Both the position numbers and the translations under genes were made by a program. DNA of 46,409 nucleotides from an uncultured Nitrosomonadales bacterium. GTDB lineage: Bacteria; Pseudomonadota; Gammaproteobacteria; Burkholderiales; Gallionellaceae. The stretch lies in assembly GCA_903915035.1 (NCBI GenBank), contig CAIWRI010000075.1, positions 1-46,409 of the forward strand. The letters run 5' to 3'. Positions within the stretch are counted from its first letter, which is position 1, and every line of letters starts with the position of its first letter. Below, piece by piece: positions 27,373-36,079 of the stretch. Under the pieces are notes generated by a model. It saw nothing but the letters and a program-made list of their open reading frames with translations, was not told the DNA's origin and made no database searches.

Positions 27373-30300
27373 TCAATGGAACTTTGCAGCCCGCAGTTCA
27401 AGTTTTCCGAGATTGGCCTCATTCATATTCCACGGTGTTCCGGGATGAATGATGCCCGCAGTGCATTTTTCTGCCGCCTTGACGATATCGAGGAAACTGC
27501 CCGCCTTTGGATTGATGACGACGGCTTTCTTTGAGGTATCATAAGCAAATATTTTCGGGTTGATATTGATGCATTCGTCGCATGCGGTGCATTCGGGTGT
27601 ATCGACGTAAGCCTGTTCATAATCTGCTGCGGCAGCCGTTTCGGGTGTTGCCTGGGGCTTTGCAGTCGAAACCGTGCCGGTTATACCTGCCGAGAGCTGC
27701 TGTATCAATTCCTGACGTACCCGGTTAGCAATGGCCGTTTCGTCTACTTCAGGACGACCGATACCCGCTATGCCCTTGAGTTGCTGCCAGAAATTTTGGC
27801 GTTCCTCGCAGGATAAAACCATTTCAACCGAGACCAGTACGCGTAGCAGGCGGTTCTTCTTGTCCACAGACCAGATGAACGGAAACTTGCCCTCGCGTTC
27901 AGCGTCAGAAAGATCGAGGAAATCGCCCAGCAACACCATGTCGCCATTCCAGGTTTCCGGTGGTGCCTTCTTGAATTGTTTAGCAAAACGTCCTTCCGAG
28001 AGTGCGAAATCCGCGAAGGTCAGCGGCAGTGTAAATGTCTTCTTATCCCCGGACTCATCAATATAATCCAGATTATAGGTTACCCAGTCAGCTTCAAGTT
28101 CAGGATTACCTTCAAGGCTTACGCATTCGGAGAAGGTCACCCCCAGATCCGGGTTGTAGCGGAACAGTGGAAAGGCGCGCGATTCCACCGCGATTTTACT
28201 TTGAACGACTGCACTGTTGTCACCTACGCCGTGTTCCGGAGGACAGACCGCATATATGTTAAACATGGCAGGACGACGACTGTTCAGACCATCAATAAAG
28301 CTCTCCAGCAGATGTGTGGTGCTGGACAAGGAGCCCTGCATCACATAGGAGGTGCGGTGTGCCATGCCAATCACACTGATTTCCTTGCGATTTTCGGTCT
28401 TACCATGCCGACTGGCACCGTAAGGTGACATATCTGCCACCTGCCCGATAAAGCCGGAAGTACAGGCCTGGCCACCGGTGTTGGAATACGCCTGCGTGTC
28501 GACGATCAGAATCTTGATCGGTTTGCCTGACATCAGCGCGCGCGACAGATTCTGGAAGCCGATATCAAACATCGCACCGTCGCCGCCGATCGCTACGACC
28601 GGTGGACACAGTTGCCATTCTTCGTCGCTTAATTGTTCCCAGTTAAAGTGTGCAAAGTCCGAATCACTTTGTTCAGCATCATAGCCGCCATCCAGTTCCA
28701 TCTCGACCATGCGCACGGCCTTGAAGCCTTCCGCCATCCTGGCCATATGACCTTCGAACACACCCATCGCCACAGAAGGTGAATCCTGGAACAGATTTGA
28801 TGTCCACGGAAAAGGATAGGGATTGAACGGGAAGGTGGAAGCCCACACTGATGAGCAACCGGTGGAATTGATGACCCCCATCTCCGCGCGACCGTTTTTG
28901 CTCGGCCCTTCCAGGTAACGCCAGCGTAAATCCTTCAATTTTTCAAGCAGTTGTGTAACACGTCGTAACCATTGCGGATCAATGGGTTGACCTGTTTGTG
29001 ATTGCAACAGACTGGCAGATAGATTCGCCAGCGTCAGATCACGTCCGGCGTGAGCCGCAATCGCCAGCTTTAATCCGTCAATATCGGTCAGATTGACGCT
29101 CGCGCTGAGCTTCATTGTTACATGCGTTTCCAGATTCGCGATCAGCGTATCGAGCTTGCCCAGAAACTTTTTCACGCGTGGTTGCATCAGCGCCGTCACT
29201 GTGCTGGTGAACAGATGAATAGTCGATTTTTCGCCACAACCCAGACACGCGCCGTCACCACTGACCAGGGAATTGTAGTTTTTCTTGTCAAGCAACAATG
29301 TTTCCAGCGCGCCTATTTTTTCGTCCAGATCATCAATGCGACTGTACTGTGGCGGCGTGGTGGGCAAGTTCAACCAGAAATTCCAGTCTGAACGTAACGT
29401 TTCAATACTTTCAGGTGTTTGCGTGACCATGGTCAGCGCGTTATCGCTACAAACGTCCACGCAAATTGCACAGCCCTTACAAGTGTAAGGATTAATGGTA
29501 ATCGAGTACAGTCCGCCGCTGCCTTTTTCCTTCTTTTCCTTTAAATTCCAGTATGGTTTGGTGGTAGCAAACTTAAAACTGCCCAGGCCATCGCGCAATA
29601 AGTCTAGTTCTGCCTCAAGACGTGTACGGTCATCACCCTGAACCGGATCTTCAGTAAAGGCTTCAGTGATAGCGTTAGCCAGCAGTGCGCGGGCATCAAG
29701 CCCCTCACGATCCAGCGCATTGCGCAATTTTTTCTCAATCACTCGGCTGAACTTGCGCAGAAAACGGGTGGGGCGTCCGCTGGTTTCGATTTTCTGCACG
29801 ACACTGTTCAGCACATCGGAAACAGTCGATACCAGCCCCGGGATGGCGCTATCAGGACACTGGGTGTAACACTCGCCACAGGCGGTGCATTTCTCGGCAA
29901 TCCACTGGGGATGCTCGAAGCGAACCCCTGTCATGTCACGGTATACACCCGTGACAGCCGGAATCACCGAAAGCCCCATGAACGGATCGACCAGATTATC
30001 CGAGCCTTGTCCTTTCATGTAAAAACTGCCGGTCGCCTCCCAGAAACGGTGGATGTCGGAGATGCCGCCGTCCCCCTCGGGCAAATGCTTCAACATGATA
30101 GGCAATGTGGCTGCTGGCTTTGCAGTGACTTTAGCGCGCTGACCGACTTTCATCTGATCCACGGCGATTTCGAAAAGGTCTTCATAGCCGCGACGTACCA
30201 CGCGCAGATTGTCCGCGACGATGCGCTTGCCCTTATTGCCGAACTTGGCTTCCAACTGGTTTTCGATCGCGGTGAATAACATGTCTTCGCTAAGCCCTGC

Positions 30301-32289
30301 GCGCTCCTTGACATCTGAAGCCCTGAAAAATGCCCCCTGAAAGGCGTTGCCCTGCATACGCAGTTGCAGTTCGACATTGGAAGATTCTTCGCGCGCGATC
30401 TTGAACGCATCAAGGAAGAAGACACGGATCCTGTTATCCGCGATGTATTTCTGGATATACACGGGGAAGGTCTCCCAAAGCGCATCGCAGCTGCCCAGAT
30501 TGCTCTGAATGATAAATACGCCGCCGCTTTTCAGGCCGTCCAGTGCATTGGTATGCAGGAAAACTTGCGGATCAGGCGATAACACGACATCGACGTGGGT
30601 ATATTCGCAGTTGATGCGGATGGGTTCGGGTGCGGCTGACAGATAGTAGGTTGTCGGCTGTCCCTTCTTTTCCGAGCCGTATTTAGGATTGGCCTTGATA
30701 TCCCAGCCCAGCAATTCAAACAGCGTCATCGCCAGATTTTTACCGGTGGTCACCGCCCCCCAGCCGCCGATTGAGTGCATACGCACGGCGATCGCACCCT
30801 TGGGCAACAGATTCGGATTTTCTGAGCCGCGCAGCGCCATTGCCTTGATATCAGGGTAACCGGCCTGCAAGGTCTGCTGGCGAATCTCCTGTTTAGGCGT
30901 AACGGATTCGTCGCGAACGAAATCGACTGACAGATAATAAAATTTTCGGTGGGCCGCATCAGGCAGCATGTTTTCCACCGCTGCAATCAGGCCTTCCGGT
31001 TGCAAGTCGCGTGAACCCAGGCCGTAGCAGCCGGAATACAGGATCGGCATGTCTTTGACGTTGTTGTAAGAAGCATAGCCGGTATAGCAATCTTCACGAC
31101 CATTTTCCAGACACTTGGATACCGTGGAGCGCACTTCACGCATCAGCGGCAAGTCTTCCGACAAAGGCTGATCGGTACGTTCCAGTACCGCCACGCACTT
31201 CTTGCCTTTTAGTACATGCCCCAGCAGATCGCCCGGAAAGGGGCGGAACATGGTCATATTGACCACACCGACTTTAATCTTGCGGTTTTCACGCAGCCAG
31301 TCGGCAACCGCTGCAGCCTGTACCGTCATGCTGCCTTGCCCTAAAATCACATAGTCTGCGTCATCGCAGCGGTAAGCATCGATACGATGATAACGGCGTC
31401 CTGTAAGGGCATAAAATTCATCCATACAACGGTCGGCAAGTTCCGGAATATGTTCGAAGAAATACGGGCGTTGTGCTGCTACCGCTTGCATGTAGGCATC
31501 CTGGTTCGCAACTCCGCCGGTCATCATCGGGTTGTCGACGTCCCAATTCGATGGCACACGGCGTCGTTTGGGGCCGTAGAGCATTTTTTGCGCTGGCGTG
31601 GGGGTATCAATGATGTCATCTGCGGCCCCCAGGAACTCAGCAATTAACGCGCGTTCCGGCACTTGCATTGGTTCGATAAGATGCGTAGTCAGAAAACCAT
31701 CCTGCGCCACCATGGCGGGGGTGAGTGAGAGCTCGGCAGTCTTGCGACCGATCATGTTAAGATCGGCCGCTTCTTGAGCATTTTTTGCCATAATCTGAAT
31801 GAAGCCCGTGTCGTCGGCACAGTGATAGTCATCGTGCGCGCAATGCACATTCAACGTCACCTTGGTGATGGCGCGACAGCCCAGATTCAGTACATAAGGC
31901 AGGCGTTTTCCAACGGCGGCATAGAGCGATTCGTGCATGAAGGCTAAGCCCTGCGACGAAGTGAAGTTGACCGCGCGCAAGCCTGTCATGGCAAGTCCTG
32001 CCGTCACCCCGGCGGCGGCATGTTCGGATTCAGGTTCAACAAAAATCAACGGCTTTCCGGCGGCATTCAAATGTCCCCTAGCGACTTCTTCAGCCCAGTA
32101 TTCACCCATCTGTGTGGAAGGTGTAATCGGGTATGCGCCCGCACCTTGCGAGGCTTCGCGCTCCACCATGATCACGGCGGTATTGCCGTCGATCGCATCA
32201 CGCGTACCGGGGTACTTGAATTGAATTGCGCCGGCTTCAGAGTCAGCCCTTGCTCCGAAAAGTTTGAATTGTTTAAGTTTGCTAATCAT
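27373..32289 (-). CDS. nifJ: Pyruvate:ferredoxin oxidoreductase, long form with C-terminal ferredoxin domain
   Basis: A 1638-residue 2-oxoacid:ferredoxin oxidoreductase, much longer than the usual 1170-1200. It links pyruvate and CoA to acetyl-CoA, CO2 and reduced ferredoxin. Visible in order: the alpha domain with YPITPSTQMGEYW (about 53-65), the gamma domain (GGWGAVTTGKNLA, about 530), a two-cluster ferredoxin domain with C801/C804/C807/C811 and C937/C940/C943/C947, the proximal cluster start at C1015/C1018, the thiamine diphosphate site G1236-D1237-G1238 with NTGGQ downstream, and a C-terminal ferredoxin-like CTACDEC at C1567/C1570/C1573 plus a Cys near 1609. About 100 extra residues separate the two ferredoxin motifs, and another 100 follow C1018. 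It lies 8 bases after rnfB and one base before rnfC, so it is an internal gene of the rnf operon. The gene symbol is used in the broad sense; specificity for pyruvate is inferred. Confidence 0.93.
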   Translation of the reverse strand: MISKLKQFKLFGARADSEAGAIQFKYPGTRDAIDGNTAVIMVEREASQGAGAYPITPSTQMGEYWAEEVARGHLNAAGKPLIFVEPESEHAAAGVTAGLAMTGLRAVNFTSSQGLAFMHESLYAAVGKRLPYVLNLGCRAITKVTLNVHCAHDDYHCADDTGFIQIMAKNAQEAADLNMIGRKTAELSLTPAMVAQDGFLTTHLIEPMQVPERALIAEFLGAADDIIDTPTPAQKMLYGPKRRRVPSNWDVDNPMMTGGVANQDAYMQAVAAQRPYFFEHIPELADRCMDEFYALTGRRYHRIDAYRCDDADYVILGQGSMTVQAAAVADWLRENRKIKVGVVNMTMFRPFPGDLLGHVLKGKKCVAVLERTDQPLSEDLPLMREVRSTVSKCLENGREDCYTGYASYNNVKDMPILYSGCYGLGSRDLQPEGLIAAVENMLPDAAHRKFYYLSVDFVRDESVTPKQEIRQQTLQAGYPDIKAMALRGSENPNLLPKGAIAVRMHSIGGWGAVTTGKNLAMTLFELLGWDIKANPKYGSEKKGQPTTYYLSAAPEPIRINCEYTHVDVVLSPDPQVFLHTNALDGLKSGGVFIIQSNLGSCDALWETFPVYIQKYIADNRIRVFFLDAFKIAREESSNVELQLRMQGNAFQGAFFRASDVKERAGLSEDMLFTAIENQLEAKFGNKGKRIVADNLRVVRRGYEDLFEIAVDQMKVGQRAKVTAKPAATLPIMLKHLPEGDGGISDIHRFWEATGSFYMKGQGSDNLVDPFMGLSVIPAVTGVYRDMTGVRFEHPQWIAEKCTACGECYTQCPDSAIPGLVSTVSDVLNSVVQKIETSGRPTRFLRKFSRVIEKKLRNALDREGLDARALLANAITEAFTEDPVQGDDRTRLEAELDLLRDGLGSFKFATTKPYWNLKEKKEKGSGGLYSITINPYTCKGCAICVDVCSDNALTMVTQTPESIETLRSDWNFWLNLPTTPPQYSRIDDLDEKIGALETLLLDKKNYNSLVSGDGACLGCGEKSTIHLFTSTVTALMQPRVKKFLGKLDTLIANLETHVTMKLSASVNLTDIDGLKLAIAAHAGRDLTLANLSASLLQSQTGQPIDPQWLRRVTQLLEKLKDLRWRYLEGPSKNGRAEMGVINSTGCSSVWASTFPFNPYPFPWTSNLFQDSPSVAMGVFEGHMARMAEGFKAVRMVEMELDGGYDAEQSDSDFAHFNWEQLSDEEWQLCPPVVAIGGDGAMFDIGFQNLSRALMSGKPIKILIVDTQAYSNTGGQACTSGFIGQVADMSPYGASRHGKTENRKEISVIGMAHRTSYVMQGSLSSTTHLLESFIDGLNSRRPAMFNIYAVCPPEHGVGDNSAVVQSKIAVESRAFPLFRYNPDLGVTFSECVSLEGNPELEADWVTYNLDYIDESGDKKTFTLPLTFADFALSEGRFAKQFKKAPPETWNGDMVLLGDFLDLSDAEREGKFPFIWSVDKKNRLLRVLVSVEMVLSCEERQNFWQQLKGIAGIGRPEVDETAIANRVRQELIQQLSAGITGTVSTAKPQATPETAAAADYEQAYVDTPECTACDECININPKIFAYDTSKKAVVINPKAGSFLDIVKAAEKCTAGIIHPGTPWNMNEANLGKLELRAAKFH

Positions 32290-32297
32290 GATTTTTC

Positions 32298-33179
32298 CTA
32301 GACTTCAAGCGGGGCTGGTAATGACTCGATACGGATGATTTTTTTGGCAGATTTACCTTTGAAGGTGAGTCCGCCCTCAAACCAGACGATAGCACCGGTA
32401 GGACAGCGCTCAATGGCGACACGATTGTCCAGCGCATTTTTTTCGTAATCAATGACGGCGAGATTCTTTTCCAGACGGATTAGTTCAGGTGTGCCATCGA
32501 CCACACAGCGACCGCACGCAGTACAGGCGACTTCACAGGCGGCCTCCGCTGCATCAGGTTCATCCTCATTGCGGCATGCTATCCATAGTTTTTTTGTAAC
32601 ACCATGAATAAAAAAAAGATTTTTAGGACAAATGTCGACGCAGTCACCGCAAGCCGTACACTTTGCCAGATCGACGACAGGTAAACCGTGACGGTCAATC
32701 ACAATCGCGTCAAAATTGCACACATCGGCACAATCGCCCAGCCCCAGACATCCCCAACTGCAATTTTTCCCGCCCCCGCCTGCCACAGACGCGGCACGAC
32801 AGGAAGTCAATCCCCTGTAACGGGCGCGCATTTTGGCAACGTGATGACCACCTGCGCAAGCCAGACGGGCAACGCGTTTTTCCACATTACCCATTGCAAC
32901 ACCCAGCAGGGCGGCGATGTGTTTATTTTGTTCGGCGGTATTAACGGTGCAAGAAGCGGGTTCGATTTGGCCTGCGACCGTCTGTTCAGCGAAATTACGA
33001 CATCCTGCGGTGCCGCAAGCCCCGCAATTGGCGTGCGGAAGCAATTCTTCGACCAGATCAATACGGGGATCTTCGTACACATAGAGCCGCTTACTTGCGA
33101 TAGACAGGAAAAATGCGAGCAATCCCCCGAGACAGGCCATAAACGCTGCCGTGACAAGCATGCTGTAAGCTGTTCCCAT
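32298..33179 (-). CDS. rnfB: Ion-translocating electron transport complex subunit RnfB, long (clostridial-type)
   Basis: A 293-residue subunit thought to take electrons from ferredoxin. An N-terminal membrane helix (about 5-27) is followed by the 4Fe-4S domain with C52, C55, C60 and C77 (NCGACGTAGC). Then come a ferredoxin pair, C140/C144/C150/C154 and C174/C177/C180/C184, and a second pair, of which only C219/C222/C225 and C259 remain. The long layout with SWGCLGLGDC resembles clostridial and deltaproteobacterial RnfB and not the short E. coli RsxB. In the last pair, the motif-2 triplet is replaced (YEKNALDNRV) and the motif-1 fourth Cys is missing, so one cluster there is predicted lost. 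It is the first gene of the operon, divergent from a LysR gene. Confidence 0.93.
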   Translation of the reverse strand: MGTAYSMLVTAAFMACLGGLLAFFLSIASKRLYVYEDPRIDLVEELLPHANCGACGTAGCRNFAEQTVAGQIEPASCTVNTAEQNKHIAALLGVAMGNVEKRVARLACAGGHHVAKMRARYRGLTSCRAASVAGGGGKNCSWGCLGLGDCADVCNFDAIVIDRHGLPVVDLAKCTACGDCVDICPKNLFFIHGVTKKLWIACRNEDEPDAAEAACEVACTACGRCVVDGTPELIRLEKNLAVIDYEKNALDNRVAIERCPTGAIVWFEGGLTFKGKSAKKIIRIESLPAPLEV

Positions 33180-33236
33180 AACGCTCTCATTCCTGATAAG
33201 ACCGTAAAGAGAACTGATGTATTATTCTCATTTGCT

Positions 33237-33251
33237 GCGATTTTTAATCGC
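33237..33251. promoter_or_regulatory. Perfect palindrome in the rnfB upstream region
   Basis: GCGATT-TTT-AATCGC is a perfect 6-bp inverted repeat 58 bases upstream of the rnfB ATG. It could be an operator or form a small hairpin in the rnfB leader. Function unknown. Confidence 0.4.
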
Positions 33252-33315
33252 ACCACGCACGGCCGGATAAAACCATGAGACTGATAATTGTATTTTCTGC
33301 AGAATAAACCAGACT

Positions 33316-33370
33316 ATAATCATTCGGTAAATCAATTATTTCAATTATGATTATTAATATTTCAAATATT
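33316..33370. promoter_or_regulatory. Candidate LysR operator region between rnfB and the regulator
   Basis: Two dyads lie in the AT-rich divergent spacer: ATAATCAT-N23-ATGATTAT (33316-33354), and the perfect palindrome AATATTT-C-AAATATT (33356-33370). They sit 24-78 bases upstream of the LysR start codon, typical for autoregulation and for control of the divergent target. That this LysR protein binds them is inference from position. Confidence 0.5.
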
Positions 33371-33393
33371 AAGTTTTTTGCGGATAGACTGGG

Positions 33394-34347
33394 ATGAATA
33401 CAGGCAAGCAGAGTTATTACAAGAACAATCGCCTGAAACAAATGCGTGCATTTTGTGAAGTGGTTCGCTCAGGCAGTGTGACATTGGCCGCACAGAAACT
33501 TTTTCTGAGTCAACCTTCGGTATCCTTGCAGATACAGGCCATGGAACGTGAACTAGGTGTAAAGGTGTTCGAACGGCGCGGACCGGTTCTCAAACTAACG
33601 CCTGACGGCGGCGTGCTATATGCGCTGGCCAAACCGCTGCTGGAAGGTATAGATAGCCTGCAGGAAAACTTCACCGCGCAGCATGGCAAACTGGAGTCTG
33701 GCGAACTGAATATCGGTGCGGGTGAATCTACTATTTTGTACATATTGCCGGAAGCTGTGCGCAGGTTTGTCACTGCTCATCCACGAATTCAACTCAAAAT
33801 CCACAATAAAACAGGGCGCGACGGACTGAAGATGTTGCGTGCCGACGAAATTGATTTTGCTGTTGGCTCGCTACTGGACATTTCCAAGGACATTTTCTAC
33901 CAGCCTGTAGTGACATTTGATCCTGTGCTAATCACGCCACCGGATCATCCACTGGCAAAATTGAAAAATGTCACGCTTGAAGATATCAGTCATTACGGAT
34001 TGATTCTGCCGCCGCGTCACCTTTCGACGTGGCTTATGGTCAAGTACGTGTTCCAGCAGCACAACCTGACTGCCACTGTAACGCTGGAAGCAGGCGGTTG
34101 GGAGGTGATCAAAAAGTATGTGGAGCTCGGTATGGGCATCTCCATCGTGACCGACATCTGCTTGACCGGAGCCGAGAAGCTGGCGCGCATTCCGCTTAAA
34201 CAATATTTTCCTCAGCGAGACTACGGTCTGGTCTTGCGCAAAGGTAAATTTCTGTCACCTCAGGCGAGACGGTTTGTCGCGATACTTAAGGAAATTTATG
34301 GTATTGAAGATGCCCCAACGGAAATCACTATTTCAAATCAGCACTAA
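33394..34347 (+). CDS. LysR-family regulator, CysB-like
   Basis: A 317-residue LysR-type regulator. The winged helix-turn-helix covers about residues 14-73 (QMRAFCEVVRSGSVTLAAQKL, then SQPSVSLQIQAMERELG and VFERRGP). The effector-binding domain (about 100-310) has the style of the CysB/Cbl group, including GAGESTILYILPEAVRRF and GMGISIVTDICLTG. It is transcribed away from rnfB with 214 bases between the start codons, so by the usual LysR rule it probably controls the rnf-nifJ operon and itself. The effector is unknown. The start at 33394 has only a weak ribosome binding site; a terminator follows at 34409. Confidence 0.9.
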   Translation: MNTGKQSYYKNNRLKQMRAFCEVVRSGSVTLAAQKLFLSQPSVSLQIQAMERELGVKVFERRGPVLKLTPDGGVLYALAKPLLEGIDSLQENFTAQHGKLESGELNIGAGESTILYILPEAVRRFVTAHPRIQLKIHNKTGRDGLKMLRADEIDFAVGSLLDISKDIFYQPVVTFDPVLITPPDHPLAKLKNVTLEDISHYGLILPPRHLSTWLMVKYVFQQHNLTATVTLEAGGWEVIKKYVELGMGISIVTDICLTGAEKLARIPLKQYFPQRDYGLVLRKGKFLSPQARRFVAILKEIYGIEDAPTEITISNQH

Positions 34348-34408
34348 AGGCGGACAACTTTTCTGATTCGGACGCGGGCAATGCCGCACTTGATGAATTC
34401 AGTACCAC

Positions 34409-34429
34409 AGCGGTACGTTCCGCTTTTTT
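34409..34429 (+). terminator. Rho-independent terminator after the LysR gene
   Basis: AGCGG (34409-34413) pairs with CCGCT (34420-34424), 6-base loop, followed by TTTTT. It lies 62 bases after the LysR stop codon. The remaining bases up to panD (34430-34572) show no gene. Confidence 0.7.
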
Positions 34430-34572
34430 GTAAAATTCGACCGCCGTAGCGCGCTCATGCACAATTTAGTGCGGCCACCCCCCGCCAAAGTGGTGCTTTA
34501 TCTGATTCATCAGTGTCAAGCCGCAGCCTTTGTGCTGATACTTATGTATTACGGACAACTGACGAATTTTTA

Positions 34573-34953
34573 CTAACTGGCCTGCACAGGTATATTATCG
34601 CGTTTGTCGATCATTTCATTGCGTTCATTCACATAGATGAGCTGAGGATGAAAGGTTTCCAGTTCAGCCTCATCATACATCGCATAGGTCGCAATAATCA
34701 GCAGATCCCCGGGATTCGCCTTGTGCGCTGCGGCTCCGTTTACTGATATGATTCCCGAGCCGCGTTGTGCGCGAATCGCATAAGTTGTAAATCGTTCACC
34801 GTTAGTAACATTATAAATATCAATCTGCTGATACTCCTTAATATCGGCAAGTTCCAGCAAATTGTCATCAATCGCGCATGAGCCTTCGTAGTGCAACTCT
34901 GAGTGCGTAACGTGCACCCGGTGCAACTTGGCTTTCAGCATAGTTCTCTGCAT
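34573..34953 (-). CDS. panD: Aspartate 1-decarboxylase proenzyme
   Basis: A 126-residue pyruvoyl enzyme that converts L-aspartate to beta-alanine for pantothenate and CoA synthesis. The self-cleavage site G24-S25 (HYEGSCAID) is intact; S25 becomes the pyruvoyl group. The conserved [10 protein letters not shown] and [19 protein letters not shown] blocks are present. AAAGG lies 6 bases upstream of the ATG. No other pan genes are in the window. It lies downstream of rluC by 163 bases and could be cotranscribed with it or independent. Confidence 0.97.
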   Translation of the reverse strand: MQRTMLKAKLHRVHVTHSELHYEGSCAIDDNLLELADIKEYQQIDIYNVTNGERFTTYAIRAQRGSGIISVNGAAAHKANPGDLLIIATYAMYDEAELETFHPQLIYVNERNEMIDKRDNIPVQAS

Positions 34954-35116
34954 ACATTACCTTTCAAATAAGGATCCGGATTATATATCGTATACCCTGT
35001 ATATCAAAACCAAAACGATTAAACCTTAAGCGATTTTCTGATTATTGCGATGCTTAACCGCCATCTCCGCCAGCACGCCACCCGAAATTGGCCTCAGCAA
35101 TACTTTCAACAATCGC

Positions 35117-36079
35117 CTAGGCAAAAGCAACTGCATCCAATTTAGCGACAAAACCTTCCAATTCCGCCGGCAGCGGTGCACTGATCTGCATAGCTTCACC
35201 AGTAAGAGGATGATTGAAGGCAATGCTATGCGCATGCAGAAACATTCTTTTCAAACCGGCTTTCATTAACTCGCGGTTGCGTGCGAAATCGCCGTATTTA
35301 TCATCACCTGCGATAGGATATCCCAGATGCGACAGATGCACCCGAATCTGATGGGTACGCCCGGTTTTTAACTGTGCTTGCAATAGACTGAAGGCCGGCA
35401 GACTGGATGCCGGCCAGTTTTTTTGCAAACTAAAAATCGTATGTGCGGCTTGTCCTCCCTCGCGAACGGTCACACGTTTTTCCCCTTGCGGCGTGTCGAA
35501 TTTATGCAGCGGTAATTTGACGTGCTGCTTGACATTATTCCATTGCCCCAGCACAAGCGTCAGATAACGCTTGTCGCTATTGCCTTCCCTCATGATTTCA
35601 TGCATGGCTGTCAACGCCGAACGTTTTTTTGCCAACAGCAATACACCCGAGGTTTCCCTATCCAGCCTGTGCACCAACTCCAGAAACTTTGCTTGAGGAC
35701 GCGCACGGCGCATTTGTTCTATTACGCCGAAACTCACCCCGCTGCCACCATGTACGGCCAGGCCAGAAGGCTTGTTAATCACCAGCAGCGCATCATCTTC
35801 ATAGATGATCGGCAACTCCAGTGCAGGAATATAAACTTCAGGCAGTTCCTGCTTTTGCGCAACACGAACCGGTGGAATACGCAGCAGATCACCCAATTTC
35901 AGCCGATAAGTTTGATCAACCCGTTTTTTATTTACCCGCACCTCTCCACGTAAAATGCGATAGACGTGGCTTTTCGGCACCCCTTTTAAATGCCGGAACA
36001 AGAAATTATCGATGCGCTGCTCTTCTCCGCTCTCATCGATTGTCAGGAATGTTACAGATTCTTTGCTTAAACTATTCAT
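35117..36079 (-). CDS. rluC: Ribosomal large subunit pseudouridine synthase C
   Basis: A 320-residue pseudouridine synthase of the RluA family. An N-terminal S4 RNA-binding domain (about 22-85) precedes the catalytic domain with the HRLDRETSGVLL motif near residue 140, which contains the catalytic Asp, and the RTHQIRVHLSHLGYPIAGDDKYGD block near 245. RluC modifies three uridines of 23S rRNA (955, 2504, 2580 in E. coli). Assignment to RluC, not RluD, rests on the divergent rne gene next door, a conserved arrangement in proteobacteria, and on N-terminal style. Confidence 0.92.
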   Translation of the reverse strand: MNSLSKESVTFLTIDESGEEQRIDNFLFRHLKGVPKSHVYRILRGEVRVNKKRVDQTYRLKLGDLLRIPPVRVAQKQELPEVYIPALELPIIYEDDALLVINKPSGLAVHGGSGVSFGVIEQMRRARPQAKFLELVHRLDRETSGVLLLAKKRSALTAMHEIMREGNSDKRYLTLVLGQWNNVKQHVKLPLHKFDTPQGEKRVTVREGGQAAHTIFSLQKNWPASSLPAFSLLQAQLKTGRTHQIRVHLSHLGYPIAGDDKYGDFARNRELMKAGLKRMFLHAHSIAFNHPLTGEAMQISAPLPAELEGFVAKLDAVAFA

